From NCBI RefSeq assembly GCF_026230105.1, contig NC_079475.1, positions 15,826,125 through 15,890,124 of the forward strand: a stretch of 64,000 nucleotides of DNA. The letters are read 5' to 3'. Below the pieces are notes generated by a model. That model was not told the origin of the DNA. It saw nothing but the letters and a program-made list of their open reading frames with translations, and did not search any database. This stretch comes from Diorhabda sublineata. Its lineage: Eukaryota; Arthropoda; Insecta; Coleoptera; Chrysomelidae. The translations under genes and the position numbers were made by a program. Position 1 is the stretch's first letter. Each line of letters starts with the position of its first letter. This document shows, piece by piece, positions 45,901 through 56,517 of this stretch.

Positions 45901-48900
45901 TACGTTTTCTCTGTCCCGTTCCATGGAGTTGAGTCCTGGATCTTGAACGAAGATGTCAGATCCCGATAAAAGCAAGATCCCCTGGACCGCCCAAGGAACA
46001 AATTATGAATTCCTCAGAAGAATGAAAAACTATATTATAACCATAAAAACTTAATGCGAAACGAATCCATATATGCATGCAGGTCATCCTGCAAAGCAAA
46101 ATGTTGGAAAAAGAGGTTCAGGAAGAGGATTAGCTCAAGAATTCTGGTTCAATAAAAGCTTCCCTCAACTCTTTTGCTTTGCTGCATTCGAAGAAGAGCA
46201 TTCGAATTAACATTTCCGAGGCCTTATAGCAATGGAATCCGTCTTTTGGGTTAGTCATGAGATTTTGTTCATCGACTATCTTTGAAAAATTAGAACGATA
46301 ACAGGAGAGTTTTAGGTATTCTAGCTTGATAAGGTAAAGTAAGAAATTGCAAAAAAACAGCCTCATTTGAGAAAACGAAAGGGCGGTTCCATAACGACAA
46401 CGCACATTCTCATACTCGATCTTCATGGCTAAAATTCAAGAGCTGCTATTCAAAATGGTCGAAAATTTCGTATTATGGCACTTAATTGGCACTTAATTTT
46501 AAGCTAATTTTCTCATTTTGCTCTGCAAAATTTAGTGAATAGTGAAATAAGTAAAATTTATTATTAAAAATACTATGGTTTGTTTAAAAGAAACAATATT
46601 ATTTCAATGCTATCTTTAAATTGCAGCTGTTCCTCTAAGTCCTTTACACCCGAAGAATATTCTTTTGTATTATGCCAATGATTCTAATTCTAAACTATTA
46701 ATATCAGCACCTGAATATTCCGATATAATGCAGAGGGTATCAGTCAATACAAATAGTAATTTACATGTATTGGACGAAAAAATGAAACTTGATTGTGCTC
46801 AGAAAACAATTTATAACCGCAGTGATCTGGATGGGGGTTTACCAAATCGTTTTTACGATTCTAATAATGCTCTTATTTTGTATACTAGTGGAACTACTGG
46901 TTCACCTAAAGGTAAGTTACGTTATTTCATTTGTATTTTTTAATTTTTAATGTCAAACTTAACTGAGTACAGAATTTAAATGAAGGGCGATTTATTAACC
47001 CTCGTTAGGTTAAGTCAAAAAATTTACGTAAACGGCTGATGGGGTACATATTTACCCCAACGCTTTTAAGCTACGATTACGTGTTACAAGTTGGTATGTA
47101 ATCATATACCACCCAAAGACAGAATGATAATTAGTTTTAATTGTTTAATGCTTAAAATATTACAAAAATAATAACCTTTAACATTCAACAATCGTTGCAA
47201 AGTGTTTGTTTCTTGGAATGCTCTGTACATACAAATTTATGACACTTTTTTTCTACACTCGAGTAGTTCGAGTGGTGCCTGTTGAGTGGAGATGCCTGTG
47301 GATATTGATTTTGAACTCCTATAGGTTGTAGTGTTCGGGAAAGACGTGCCTTGGTTTCTAATTCCACATGCTTGCACTTCTTCAAAGGAAGGATTCTCGA
47401 TAAATTGACATTCTAGGCGTCTGCAGTTGCACCTGGTGTTCATGATACCTGTAGAGTAGGTCTTTAAAAAACTGCTGTAGGCGGAATAATGTTGGACAGC
47501 TCAGAAAACCATTTGGCGTCGTAGTATCGATAAAACAGAGTCAGTTCTATACTCTACTTATAAGTTCCTGCTCAACTGCTTATACGTCGAATTGCGTATT
47601 GAGTAGAGCATTTCAGGGTATGTTTGGAAGCCGACCTTCAAATGTGCGAGCAATATTCCAAATATTGACAAATCTGGGCCTTGTAGAGGATTTGAACAAG
47701 TTGCGGAGTATATAGATTTTTAGTTTTAAAAAGAGGTCCTACAGCATAGAGAGAGAGAGAGAGAGTAGGTGACAAGAGGCATCACTCAGGAAAACCAGTG
47801 TTGACCTCAAACCTTTCTGAGGTGTGTTCATCGACAGCGACCTGGATGAATCCGTCTTTGAGAAAGCCACCAAGCCAGTCGATAAGTAAGGACGACAAAC
47901 CGTACGATCCTAATTTATTTAGTTACGACTTTTTCTATCTTTCTTTCGTCCATAAAATTGCAACGTCCCCAGGATTATCTGCTGATTCACTACTAGCAGC
48001 GTCTGCTGTTCATATTTCGGGTAGCAAATTTTGCATACTTTGCTTTATAGAATTTCTTAGTACAGTTTTGTAACGACGAACGATATTTTGTTTTACCAGC
48101 TCTTTACCCAAATCTAACAATAAATTTTCATCGGGCATCCAAACAGCTTGCATAATCATTTGGATTTATTAATTTCCATATTATTAATCCGTTTATAGTT
48201 GCCGTATCAAGCAAATGATAGAATTCTACTATTGGACATCTATTCGTCTTTCGTTTGGTAGAATACTGCCGTGCCATTGATCCACTACGTCTACTGCACC
48301 CTTTGTGCTATTGGATAATGTCAGGTTTATATGATGCTTCCTTACCATTGGAAAGAAATACTACTGCAGCATTTTTTTTTGCTACATAAGCAACTAATGT
48401 TCGATTCTTTTTAAAGCAAACGTTGTCGGACTTAGATGCCAACGGCGGGTATCTTTTGGAAATAAAGGCTTTATTTTTTCATACTGTACCGCAGTTTGTC
48501 TGCCAATTGAGACAAGAGGTAAAAAAATTATCGGAGTTAATACCGTATCCTTGCGATAGATGATCTGTCATATCTATAACCACTCTTTCGCCTTCGATTT
48601 TTTCCAGGTTGTACATACAAAAGGTACATTATCAACTATCAAGCTTTACCTAAGTAAAGGTGTATGTTAGTTATGTAAGGCGAATCGCAACATATAGACC
48701 GTACTTAGCTAGCTTGCTCTTTATACAGTAAAACCTGGTTAAGTGGGACCTGGATAAGTGAGAAACCTCTATTATTGAGAGTTGCAATAAGATTCTTTTT
48801 CATTAAATTACCTCTGTTAATGGTACTTTTAGAACCTTGTTTTCGCGCATGCTTTGTCAGTACTATCTCAGGTTTTGACCTATGAACAAGGGAATAAAAG

Positions 48901-51900
48901 TGTATAAAATGTCCAAACGTGAATATAAAACGTTATCAGTATCTGAAAAGTTACAACTTTTATCAGATTATTATTGGAAAGTCGCGCGATAAACTGTTTA
49001 GGTACGAGACTACCCCAAACAGAATTTTTGTTATAAACAATTTTTGGAATATTACCCGCACATTTGGAGCTCGGATTCAAAGTATGCCCTGAAAATGCTC
49101 GACTCATTACAGAAGAAGTTCGAATATAGGCGATCTAGAGTGGACTAGAAATTTGGACAACTAAGTGCATAGAAAAAAGATCGTGCACCGAGCTGTCTAA
49201 CCTAATCCCAACAAGACCTGTAAGACCTACTGGACAGGCAGACGTGGCTCATGAATACTGAATTCACCTGCAGTCGCCTAAAATGTCAATTTATCAGGAT
49301 TCCTTTCTTTCGAGAAGTGCGAGCCTGTGAAATTAGCTACAAAGGCACGTCTTTCTTGAAGATTACAACCCATAGAAGTTCAAGATCAATATCCACAGGC
49401 ATCTCCGACAGGCACCACCGAAACTACTCGAGTGTCGAGTGTAATACTTGATTTTTACATAAAAAAATAAAGACTGTATGTAAATCTAAAAGTAGATTAT
49501 TTAGAAAAATATAAAGATGAATATGAAAAAAATGTCTTTGTTAGGTCGAAAATTATTCAGACAACCCTCGTATAAGTCGTTACTCTTCGGATAAACCTCC
49601 CTTATATTTACAAATTAATGCATTTTATACTAAATTATGTATATTCAGAAAATCCCTTTAATACATCTTAGATTATTTGAAAGGTTTTACTGTTGATAAT
49701 TTATCAAAATTTAAATTTCAGGTGTGGTCATTTCACATAAAAATATTCAGTATCAAGTGACGACTCTTATTGATGCATGGAAGTGGTCACAAAATGATGT
49801 AATCCTTCATACTCTTCCTCTTCATCACGTTCACGGAATTGTCAACGCACTTTTGTGTCCACTTCATATAGGAGCCAAGGCTATAATGTTGAAAAAATTC
49901 AATGCCAACACTGTTTGGTCATACTTACTGGGTATAAATGCCAAACCAGAAGATAGAAAAATATCCGTTTATATGGCTGTACCAACGATTTATTTTAAAC
50001 TCGTTGAAGAATTTCAGAGGGTATTCAAAGAAGATCCTAAAATGGTGGAATATATAAAAAATACATTGAAAACTAAAATGAGGCTCATGATTAGTGGTTC
50101 GGCACCAATGCCTAATTCCTTACATGAAAAATGGTTACAAATATCTGGACATTCTCTATTACAAAGGTAAGTTTATTCAATGTAACTAAAAAACGAACCT
50201 TGATAATCCTAACCACTAAAAAACTACCCTATTGTTTTGGGGAGTAGTTTTGGTTTTACAGCCACTTTGCACATATGCCTACAAGATATTTTGTACAAGA
50301 CTCTACATCTTATTGTTCTGCTTCCAAAATACATAGACTCCTTCCGAAGGAGGCTTTTTTTCGGTGTTTTTGTGTCCCACTTTTCAAGGTCCTTCAAGAT
50401 ATTTGACCCTTTCAGCGAAATGGGAAGAACATTCGCAGAGTAGAAGCTCTGCTGCTTCCATGGCTTGCTCTTGTCGGCCTCTGACATGCCTATCGACTTA
50501 AGATGGTATTTGACTGGGTAGTAACCTTTCAGAAGACCGACAACCAATTTCATGTCGTTTCTGGTTATCAAGAAAAGTTCTTCCGACTTCGTAATTGATA
50601 TGGTTATGAATCTTTTGGATTGTCTTGAACCTGGAGTATTTCTTCACAAAGACTCCCACTGATTCTTTAGGTATCAGTTTAGGTCTGTCTGCTTCCTATT
50701 TCCTGGTATGGCCTGGTAGCCACATTTGAGTTTGTTCAGTTTAGACGTACATTCAATAGCTTTCAGAACCTTTAAGGTCGCTTGGCTGTCTAAGAGAATG
50801 TGGATGTTTTAGAGAGGTTTCTATCAAAACATTTCTGAGCACATTTGTTTATTGATAGCAGCTCTACCTGAAAAGTAGTGAGTGATGTTCCTAGAGGTAT
50901 GGAGACCTCGCATTTTGCTCTACAGATGCCCAGTCCAGCTCTTTGCGCTAGTATCGAACCGTCTGTGTACCAGAGAGATACATTTCGAGCTTACCAAAAA
51001 TTTTTATTGGCCTATGACGGTCTTAATTAGCCTTTTGAAATGAATTTCTTTGTCTATGTATTTGGTTCACTGGTTTGTTACTGTTTACCAACTTTATCAG
51101 CTCTTAGAATTCCTAGGTGATCTGTGAGAATTTTCTGCTTCAGTTTTATTGTCTGGATTAGCCTATGGGCGTTGCTAATTGCCTCTTTCTTCACTATACG
51201 TGCCTCTAACGATGGGTGGGAAGGTTGGCATCACCCATATAATTCCTATGCAGGTTAGTCTTTGGATCTTTTTCTGAGCTATTGTTTGTTCAATTTTCGA
51301 CCACCAAACAATCGCTGCGTATGTGATCATGAGTTTGATGACTGTTTGGGATATACAGAATATCATCCTGGTTTTAATCCCCTTATCTTGCCAACACCCT
51401 GCGGCAAGTCCATATGCTGCAGTTGCTTTTGCAATTACCTTAATAAGGTGATTGCTTCGAGGAAATGTTTTATACAGGATGACTCCTTGATATTGTTACT
51501 TCAGTGGAAAGTTTTCATTCATTTCCATTAACGATAAGTACGTTTATATTTCCTTCTCCTTGTAAATAATCATCCCAATTTTTTATTGTTTTTAGTACCA
51601 TTTGAGTCCGTGCAGAAATTATGTCTTCATGCTTATCCCCTACTACCACTACTAGATCATTCCCGTAGCCTAGAACTGTAAATTCAGCACTGCTAAGTCT
51701 AGTGATGATTTGGTCTTCTTTCAATGATCACAGTAGTAACAGTGGAAGTGTTTCTAATATCTCTAAAAAACATGTAAGAACTAATTAAGTATCAGGTGTT
51801 TTTTTAATGGATATTTTTTGTCCTAGATATGGAATGACTGAATGTGGAATGGTATTATCACAACTTTATGATTCGGAAAGAAGACCTGGTTATGTAGGTT

Positions 51901-54324
51901 TGCCACTGCCAGGTGTATCCGCTAGAATAGTAGAAAAAAATGAAGAGAGTGGAGAACTGAATACCATTCTAGAATGTGCCAATGTAGATGGTGACATTAA
52001 ATTTACAAAGAAATTTTACAAAAGTGATAATCATCGAGGTAAACATTTTATATTCATATTCCACTTTCACATGTTCAAAAATATCGTTAACTTGAAGTAT
52101 CGGGTAAAATAATTTGTATACACGAAAGGAATAAAATTCAGATAAGTCATTAGGTCGAAGCTTTAATTAATGGGATAATTTAGTTGATTGCCATTTTGTA
52201 TGAATGTTTGTGGGCTATGCAGAAAGAAAAGAACTTTTTGGATTAAAAAAAAAAGATTATTAAATTAAGGCAATTATCATAGCATCCTTTTATTTCTCAA
52301 AGGGCGCAAAAGTAAGTAAGGGAAAGTAAGGGTTACTTCTAGTTAGTGGAACTCATTTGTGATTGCCTACAACAATTAAACCGGCTAGGCAAGAGAAATA
52401 AAGTTACCCTACAATGGATACTGGGGCACACCGGAACGAAGGGAAATGAAATAGTTGATAAGCTCGCTAAGGCGATGGCAGGCAAGCCCTTCATGGGACT
52501 CTAACCCTTTTGTGGTATCAGCAACAGAACAATGGTAAAAGCATTGGAAAAGGAGGTAGATAGGAGCTCCAAATTTCCTCACCTCTAACTTTGAATTTCC
52601 ACCTTGTGTAAAAGTGCTGCTAGGAAAACGTGTCACAGTGCTTGGCAAGATTTGTATTCTACTTAGTGTGCATGCGGCACCATAGTGTTCTCATTTCCTC
52701 TTGTTCGTCTGGTTTCAACTCTTATCACATTTTGTCTTAATTGTTTGAATAACTTTTCTTCTCACTTTTAATTTTCCCAAATAATTCTCCCTATATCTTT
52801 TCATTCGACGAAAAAATATACAACTGAATACTGTTTCTTTATGTCTTACGTCCCTAGGAGTAATTGAGATTTTTTTTCAGATATTTAGATATCAAACTAA
52901 TAAAATCTCGGTCTCAAATCTCTTTTGACGTTTCGATGTTTCCAGTCTTTGACAGGGCCTTGTTTAGTCTCATTATTTCCTGTGGGAAAAACCCAAAACT
53001 TTCTTTATTATATTCATTATGTTCACACTTCTCTTTAGTCTGATCAAAAGAACTCGATAGATAAGATTATTTAGTACTTGGGGATATCACTAATTATTTT
53101 TGTTTTTCAACCCTTACCTATACCAACATCTTTCCTCTCGATTAAACATACAACTAAATAATTTTTCTTTTCACTTCTATCACTTCAAAATGACCTGCTT
53201 CAATTTGTCTCTTGTGTCCGTTGGAGTAATTTATTTCCGTCAGTATTGAAAACCAACCGACTTTATTTAAGGTCTCCCATAATTTTCAATACCCAAATAT
53301 TCGCGGTCATCTAGGTAGTTGATAAAGGGTTATTGTTCTTTTCCATTAAATCCTTTGCGATAAACAGAAAATTTCCCCTAGTATACTCAAGCCAATCAAA
53401 TTATTTAAGGGTCTCAAATCGTCTTCGACATTTCAATATTTCAACTCTTTCAGGGAGTTTTGTTCAGTCTCATCATTTTCCTTGGGAAAAACCCAAAACT
53501 TTTTTTATTATATTCATGTTGAATGTTTTCATCGAGAATACGGATTGATGATCATTGTAGAGTAGATGTAAAAAAATCAATAAGGATAATTAGTCCTTGG
53601 TACTATCCTTCACACTTCTTTCCATCAATCTAAGCTTTTCACCATATTTCAGTAATTCTTTAAGATAATTGACAGACAAAGGTATGGTATTATGACCACT
53701 CTGGTTTGCTCACAAAAAAACATAGCGGACACCCAATTGTAGTATCTGACCGCTAGATGGCAGTCGCCAAGGGGCAAAAAACGCAACTGGCGTGACTCGT
53801 GAACCCGAAAAATTGAAACCATCATAACAGTTTGTAATTAAACATGGTTTATTATTTCAGGTGAGCTCTTGGTGAAAGGAGACGGTATTTTCAAAGAGTA
53901 CTTCAACAGACCGGAAGCAACCCGAAAAGAATTTGCTAGTGACGGATGGTTTAAGACTGGTGATATTTGTGAATATTCTTCAGAAGCTAGAGAATTCAAA
54001 ATTCTTGGTAGAAAATCCGTAGATATAATAAAATCGGGCGGATATAAAATAAGCGCCTTAGAAATAGAAGCAAAACTTTTACTTCATCCAGACATATCAG
54101 AGTGCATTGTTGTCGGTATCGACGATGAAAAATGGGGTCAAAAAATAGCAGCGGTTGTGGTTTTAGATGAAGAAAAGGAATTTAATTTAGAAGAACTGAG
54201 AGACTGGGCTCAAGATAAGATGCCTCCTTATTGGATACCGAGTATCATTAAAATTGTACCTAAAATACCTAAAAATGCTATGGGTAAAGTGAACAAAAAA
54301 GAGATAATAAAAGCTTGGAATTAA
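36636..54324 (+). CDS. ACSF3: Malonyl-CoA synthetase, mitochondrial (acyl-CoA synthetase family member 3)
   Basis: ACSF3 activates malonate (and methylmalonate) to the CoA thioester in the mitochondrial matrix, supplying mitochondrial fatty-acid synthesis. Five exons join in phase: 36636-36960, 46627-46911, 49722-50166, 51827-52038, 53861-54324, giving 576 aa, the same length as human ACSF3. The N-terminus (MSLLKSHIRNSVLKISKRF) is basic and amphipathic, fitting a mitochondrial presequence. ANL-family motifs: P-loop YTSGTTGSPKG (194-204); LPLHHVHGIVNALLCPLHIG; YGMTECG (353-359); GWFKTGD (451-457); GRKSVDIIKSGGYKISALEIE; and the catalytic lysine Lys565 in KNAMGKVNKKE. All key residues are intact. 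Introns of 9.7, 2.8, 1.7 and 1.8 kb are packed with transposon debris. The poly(A) hexamer at 54425 fits. Identification is secure. Confidence 0.97.
36961..38686. other. ACSF3 intron 1, 5' part; nothing recognised
   Basis: AT-rich. From about 38340, sequence of a repetitive look (ATAACTTTTGAATGGTTCGA) leads into the 148-bp tandem array. Confidence 0.5.
38687..39300. repeat. 148-bp tandem repeat, about 4.1 units
   Basis: Units start TGCTGATCGGAAGGATC at 38687 and recur at 38835, 38983, ~39131 and, partially, ~39280. Each contains TTATTCTTTAGGCTCATTTG and ends near GTACTAGAAAA. In ACSF3 intron 1. Confidence 0.92.
40248..40263 (+). promoter_or_regulatory. CTCF-like motif
   Basis: TCACTAGATGGCGCTG closely matches the CTCF core consensus (CCASYAGRKGGCRS). 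It lies in ACSF3 intron 1. The match is by eye; chance or a transposon-borne copy is possible. Confidence 0.35.
40560..40815 (-). mobile_element. LINE 3'-end remnant
   Basis: The minus strand reads RLPGRPKNKREDHVLQDK then REIWRTIVEASKI, resembling the GRPxxR tail region of RTE-type polyproteins. Weak evidence. Confidence 0.4.
40930..41900 (-). mobile_element. LINE reverse-transcriptase remnant (RTE-like)
   Basis: The minus strand reads GLRINENKTKVMSYKF, then NLKYLRIMINSDEEI (the RT thumb region, 41510-41650), followed downstream by a GPHGKW and ATESIKETIEIYSLKNE tail near 40990-41070. The 41690-41880 frame contains KLRILLSMIMERSKAKLLQS. Inverted relative to ACSF3, multiple stops. Confidence 0.65.
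42008..43115 (-). mobile_element. Mariner element, near full length, inactive
   Basis: The left end TACCAGGATATATTGAAAAA (42008) matches the end of a related copy at 62531. Minus-strand transposase remains run from KIEKLEYRAIIKYLYL (~43110) through a long intact piece 42659-42294, which contains MDETWVHFYDPETK, FWDCHGVIMIDFLDKGRTI and FLQDNAPAQKT, to YNKCIQLRGECVE and a stop at 42078. DDE/D residues are visible, but frameshifts at both ends of the intact piece break the ORF. The right inverted repeat is not clear. Confidence 0.88.
43140..44790. other. ACSF3 intron 1, unassigned
   Basis: 43890-44300 is less AT-rich than its surroundings and may be an older repeat, but no frame gives a recognisable protein. 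The 67-residue frame at 43612 has an overlapping open frame on the other strand, and I do not believe it. Confidence 0.4.
44800..46190 (+). mobile_element. LINE (RTE-like) reverse-transcriptase pseudogene
   Basis: Same orientation as ACSF3. Frames in order: VRLLKDGKVAGTVNIKQ (45055), FTSIYDSGRIPSKWLKSQII (45150), a ACF…EKAFDRIKH-like palm block (45355-45400), SDMQMTPLYLL, a shifted form of the YADD box (45595-45630), INVKKTKTM-like (45690), EQHKYLGTIVNEDxTNNQEI (45750-45815), SVPFHGVESWILNEDV (45910-45955) and a GKRGSGRGLAQEFW tail (46100-46140). At least eight frameshifts or stops. Confidence 0.85.
46215..46490 (+). mobile_element. Mariner fragment
   Basis: The plus strand reads AMESVFWVSHEILFIDYL, RTITGEF, then shifted KKQPHLRKRKGG and MAKIQELLFKMVEN, the central mariner catalytic block without either end. 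It directly follows the LINE relic. Confidence 0.7.
46627..46911 (+). CDS. ACSF3: ACSF3 exon 2 (P-loop)
   Basis: Residues 109-203. TTGCAG acceptor, GTAAGT donor, phase 1. It begins AVPLSPLHPKN and ends in the AMP-binding signature LILYTSGTTGSPK. Confidence 0.96.
47480..47830 (-). mobile_element. LINE RT fragment inserted in the piggyBac relic
   Basis: The minus strand reads WLGGFLKDGFIQVAVDEHTS then FEVNTGFPExCLLSPTL, the Jockey/CR1 motif GVPQGSxLSPxLF with decay. A GA microsatellite lies within it at 47749. Confidence 0.68.
47748..47766 (+). repeat. (GA)n microsatellite
   Basis: About nine AG/GA units. Confidence 0.85.
48724..49140 (+). mobile_element. pogo/Tigger-like fragment
   Basis: CAGTAAAACCTGGTTAAGTG at 48726 after TA resembles a Tigger/pogo terminal repeat. 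At 48908 the plus strand reads MSKREYKTLSVSEKLQLLSD, then (shifted) KQFLEYYPHIWSSDSKYALK, the CENP-B-type N-terminal helix-turn-helix of that family. No DDE domain remains. Confidence 0.7.
49245..49445 (+). mobile_element. piggyBac C-terminal fragment, inverted second copy
   Basis: The translation MNTEFTCSRLKCQFIRIPFF then SSRSISTGIS corresponds to the minus-strand segment at 47251-47452, in opposite orientation. A separate copy of the same piggyBac tail. Confidence 0.7.
49722..50166 (+). CDS. ACSF3: ACSF3 exon 3
   Basis: Residues 204-351. TTTCAG acceptor, GTAAGT donor, phase 2. It contains LPLHHVHGIVNALLC, MAVPTIYFKLV and RLMISGSAPMP. Confidence 0.96.
50225..51730 (-). mobile_element. LINE (R1/Jockey-like) RT and RNase H relic in ACSF3 intron 3
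   Basis: The minus strand begins IITRLSSAEFTVLGYGNDL (RT YADD region, written YGND), VVVVGDKHEDIISARTQMVL and TIKNWDDY. It continues through the frame QKKIQRLTCIGI (51240-51290) and RNase H remains, and ends in MITRNDMKLVVGLLKGYYPV with a C-rich block (50290-50570). Antisense to ACSF3, many stops. Confidence 0.8.
51827..52038 (+). CDS. ACSF3: ACSF3 exon 4
   Basis: Residues 352-422, starting with the adenylate-binding YGMTECGM motif. TCCTAG acceptor, GTAAAC donor, phase 1. Confidence 0.94.
52375..52660 (+). mobile_element. LINE RNase H fragment, copy D
   Basis: The plus strand carries a VTLQWILGHTGTKGNEI-type segment (52400-52450) and SATEQWxKHWKRR (52520-52560), as in copies A-C. About 250 bp only. 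Confidence 0.6.
52740..53640. repeat. Diverged direct repeat, ~0.49 kb offset
   Basis: TGTGGGAAAAACCCAAAACTT (from 52980) recurs as TTGGGAAAAACCCAAAACTT (from 53483), with similar flanks TTTATTATATTCAT and CTCAAATC. This suggests two degenerate units of a tandem or dispersed repeat. Confidence 0.6.
53749..53765 (+). promoter_or_regulatory. CTCF-like motif
   Basis: ACCGCTAGATGGCAGTC matches the CTCF core with one mismatch. ACSF3 intron 4. Visual match only. Confidence 0.3.
53861..54324 (+). CDS. ACSF3: ACSF3 exon 5 (C-terminal domain)
   Basis: Residues 423-576 plus TAA. It holds GWFKTGD, the hinge and A8 motif GRKSVDIIKSGGYK, and the catalytic lysine in NAMGKVNKKE. TTTCAG acceptor. Confidence 0.97.
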
Positions 54325-54424
54325 TTTTTCGCGTTAAAATATATTTATAATTTATCTACAGGTACAGCTTCAATTTATGTATTACCGAATATTTATTTTA
54401 TTTACATTTCAGTTAAGGGACATC

Positions 54425-54430
54425 AATAAA
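54425..54430 (+). terminator. Polyadenylation signal of ACSF3
   Basis: AATAAA 101 bp after the stop codon; a second AATAAA lies at 54574-54579. Either could serve. Confidence 0.6.
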
Positions 54431-54736
54431 AATGGACTGATTATATATATTTTTTTCAATTTTGTCAGTTAACCTTTTCAATAATTTCATTCGTTGTAGC
54501 AAAAGCAAGTTTTCAGCTCTATCAAATTTTGTGTGATTATATTATTTGTAATGTATACAGTAGACTGTTTCAATAAAATCGACAATTTTTTTCTTATTAA
54601 TATTGAAAATATTGTTTAAAATGACGAAAAAAAATCCCGAAAAATTTAGAGCTCTCAATATTAATATTAAGAGGTGCCGCGTTGAAAACTTTTTGAAATT
54701 TTCCATTTGATTAACGCGGAAAATTTTTTTTTTCTT

Positions 54737-56035
54737 TGGAATTCATCAACTCTTGAACAAGTTATCGGACTAGTTGAGTCAAAACATATTTTAGTAGAGA
54801 ATTGAACGCTCTACAAAAAAAGATTCTTATAATTTTTTGATATATTTATTTTTTCAAAAGTTATTGAACACTAAAGTTGGATTCATTTAAAATTTTTATA
54901 TTTTTCTATTTTTCCGACGCAACCATCAACTTTATGATAAAATTTAATAGGACTTTTTTCTGTAGAACATTTAATTTTCTATAACTTATCTCTCAAAAAA
55001 TTTTTAAGATTTTTAATAGATTTAAAAATTTTTTCAAAAAGTTGCTTAGAATTGATTATCATATTAGATAAAAAAATTTCAACCTAAAAATTAAATGTTT
55101 ATATATTCAAAGCAATTTATATCGTTACACTAAAAAATTTCTATTACAATTGGGCTTTTTTTCTGTATTCACTTATAACTAGCAATAAGTATTGTAACAT
55201 TTTTAGTGAAACACTTATTGTATTGTTCAATCAATGCTACACCACGCTCCGCCACATCATTTACGACTGTTACGAATTCTGTAAAAAATCGCACAAACTC
55301 TTTAAGACTTCCATCACTAGCCCACGAAATTACATCTTTCTCAATGAAGTCAAAAGATGAAAATCTTTGAAAATAGATAGAGAATCTATCGATACAATTT
55401 TACTCATATTTTTGTCTAATATTGCATTTAAATTGTCTTTTTATACTTCAAATTTCCTTGCCTTAACTTTCTTTACAAACAGTTAATATTTATAATCATT
55501 TTTTTTAACTTCAATTTCTACTTCATCATCAAACAAGGAAATTATAGCTAGCGTTTCAGTTGAATACCATAGATGATTAATCATTTTTTCAGTAGAAGCT
55601 TTTGATATTTTAGAGTTAACGGCTTCGTATCGAATTGATTTTTGCAAAAAAGTAAGATCATGATTTGGAGCAAGAATAGCAGAAGGCGAAGAAAACCATG
55701 CTATTATGTAATTTGTAGTATGTAGTAGTAGTATGAATAAGCATACTTCTCGAAGGTGACTCATAACTCCTGGGCGCTTGAGCGAAAGCTTTTCTTTTGG
55801 GGTAGCTCCCAAAAAAATTAATGAGAGTTCCAAAAATTATTCATAATCTCTTCTTGGCTGATAAATGGAAAAATTTTAAATCAATCCATTTTTAACGTTA
55901 AATAACTTTTAAAAACGTAAAAATATCAAAAAATTACAAGAATCTTTTTTTGTAGAACGTTCAATTTTCGATAAAAAATATGTTCTGATTCAAATAGTCC
56001 GATGACTTGTTAGAGAGTTAATGAATTCCAAAGTT
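54737..56035. mobile_element. Inverted-repeat element between ACSF3 and the receptor gene
   Basis: 54737-54870 and 55908-56035 are inverted copies (for example CTACAAAAAAAGATTCTTAT against its complement near 55935). They enclose ~1.05 kb with one ORF on the minus strand (55833-55483) and further decayed coding sequence at 55200-55330. The structure is that of a DNA transposon; I cannot name the superfamily. Confidence 0.65.
55483..55833 (-). pseudogene. Transposon-like ORF, conserved insect 'HLWYLTEE' type, truncated
   Basis: A 116-residue frame. LSLKRPGVMSHLREVCLFIL, APNHDLTFLQKSIRYEAV and KMINHLWYSTETLAIISLFD resemble an uncharacterised protein I have seen repeatedly in insect and hydroid transposon-rich genomes (RPGA…ARFM, NDL…LxxxxxY, HLWYLTEEL…LFDD). 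Downstream, broken frames at 55200-55300 suggest its VVNDxAERGVALI motif, so the gene once continued. Recognition is from memory of the family pattern; the biochemical function is unknown. Confidence 0.5.
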
Positions 56036-56239
56036 AGACAGCGTATGCTTTTATTCAGCGTCAAGCGAATACTGAGTTGAGACCCGGAAGAGAGGGCGGT
56101 TACATGTTTGGCAAGCTACAGGGACGGACATGGGCATAGCTTTACATTTGGTCTCATTTTCTGTAACTGGGGTTTATTAAACCCCACGCATGTAATGCCG
56201 GGTTAACTTTAGATCAACATACCTAATTGTTGCTCCAGG

Positions 56240-56415
56240 CTAAGCTGAAGAAATTTGTGAAAGTTTTTGAAAATCCGTCCAGTAGTTCCAGAGATTAGCG
56301 GGTACAAACAGACAAACAGACGGACACTTTTTTTGAAAACTTGTATTTTTGTGTTCAGCTACACTTCTTTTGTTACCTACAATTATTTTTGTGAAAAACA
56401 AACCAATGGACAGAC
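56240..56415 (+). repeat. Dispersed repeat tail (ATCCGTCCAGTAGTTCCAGA)
   Basis: GAAATTTGTGAAAG, then AAAATCCGTCCAGTAGTTCC and ACAAACAGACAAACAGACGG, form a sequence motif common in insect dispersed repeats. It sits just past the receptor gene stop. Confidence 0.5.
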
Positions 56416-56431
56416 ACGTCGATTCTTCGGT

Positions 56432-56437
56432 TTTATT
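56432..56437 (-). terminator. Candidate polyadenylation signal of the odorant receptor gene
   Basis: AATAAA on the minus strand, 81 bp past the stop codon, at the border of the dispersed repeat. Confidence 0.4.
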
Positions 56438-56517
56438 ATTAGTATAGACATAGAAGAAGATATATGATTCCAAGATCCTAATCTTTTGTTTTGCTCTTCT
56501 TATTGCATCAGATAAAC

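Larger units (their letters stand above)
46999..48645 (-). mobile_element. piggyBac-like relic with TTAA-flanked end, interrupted by a LINE piece
   Basis: TTAA (46995-46998) is followed by CCCTCGTTAGGTTAAGTC, a typical piggyBac-type terminus. On the minus strand, TRRWHLSPTTFALKRIE (48390-48450), NSTKGAVDVVDQWHGSILP (48255-48325) and RYKTVLRNS (48050) are piggyBac C-terminal core. 47185-47440 encodes the Cys-rich tail (KKCHKFVCTEHSKKQTLCNDC) just inside the terminus. The segment 47500-47830 between them is a foreign LINE fragment. Confidence 0.78.

Noticed and set aside
51262..51531. 89-codon plus-strand frame with many cysteines
   Set aside because: Antisense to the R1/Jockey-like LINE relic, whose minus frames explain the sequence better.
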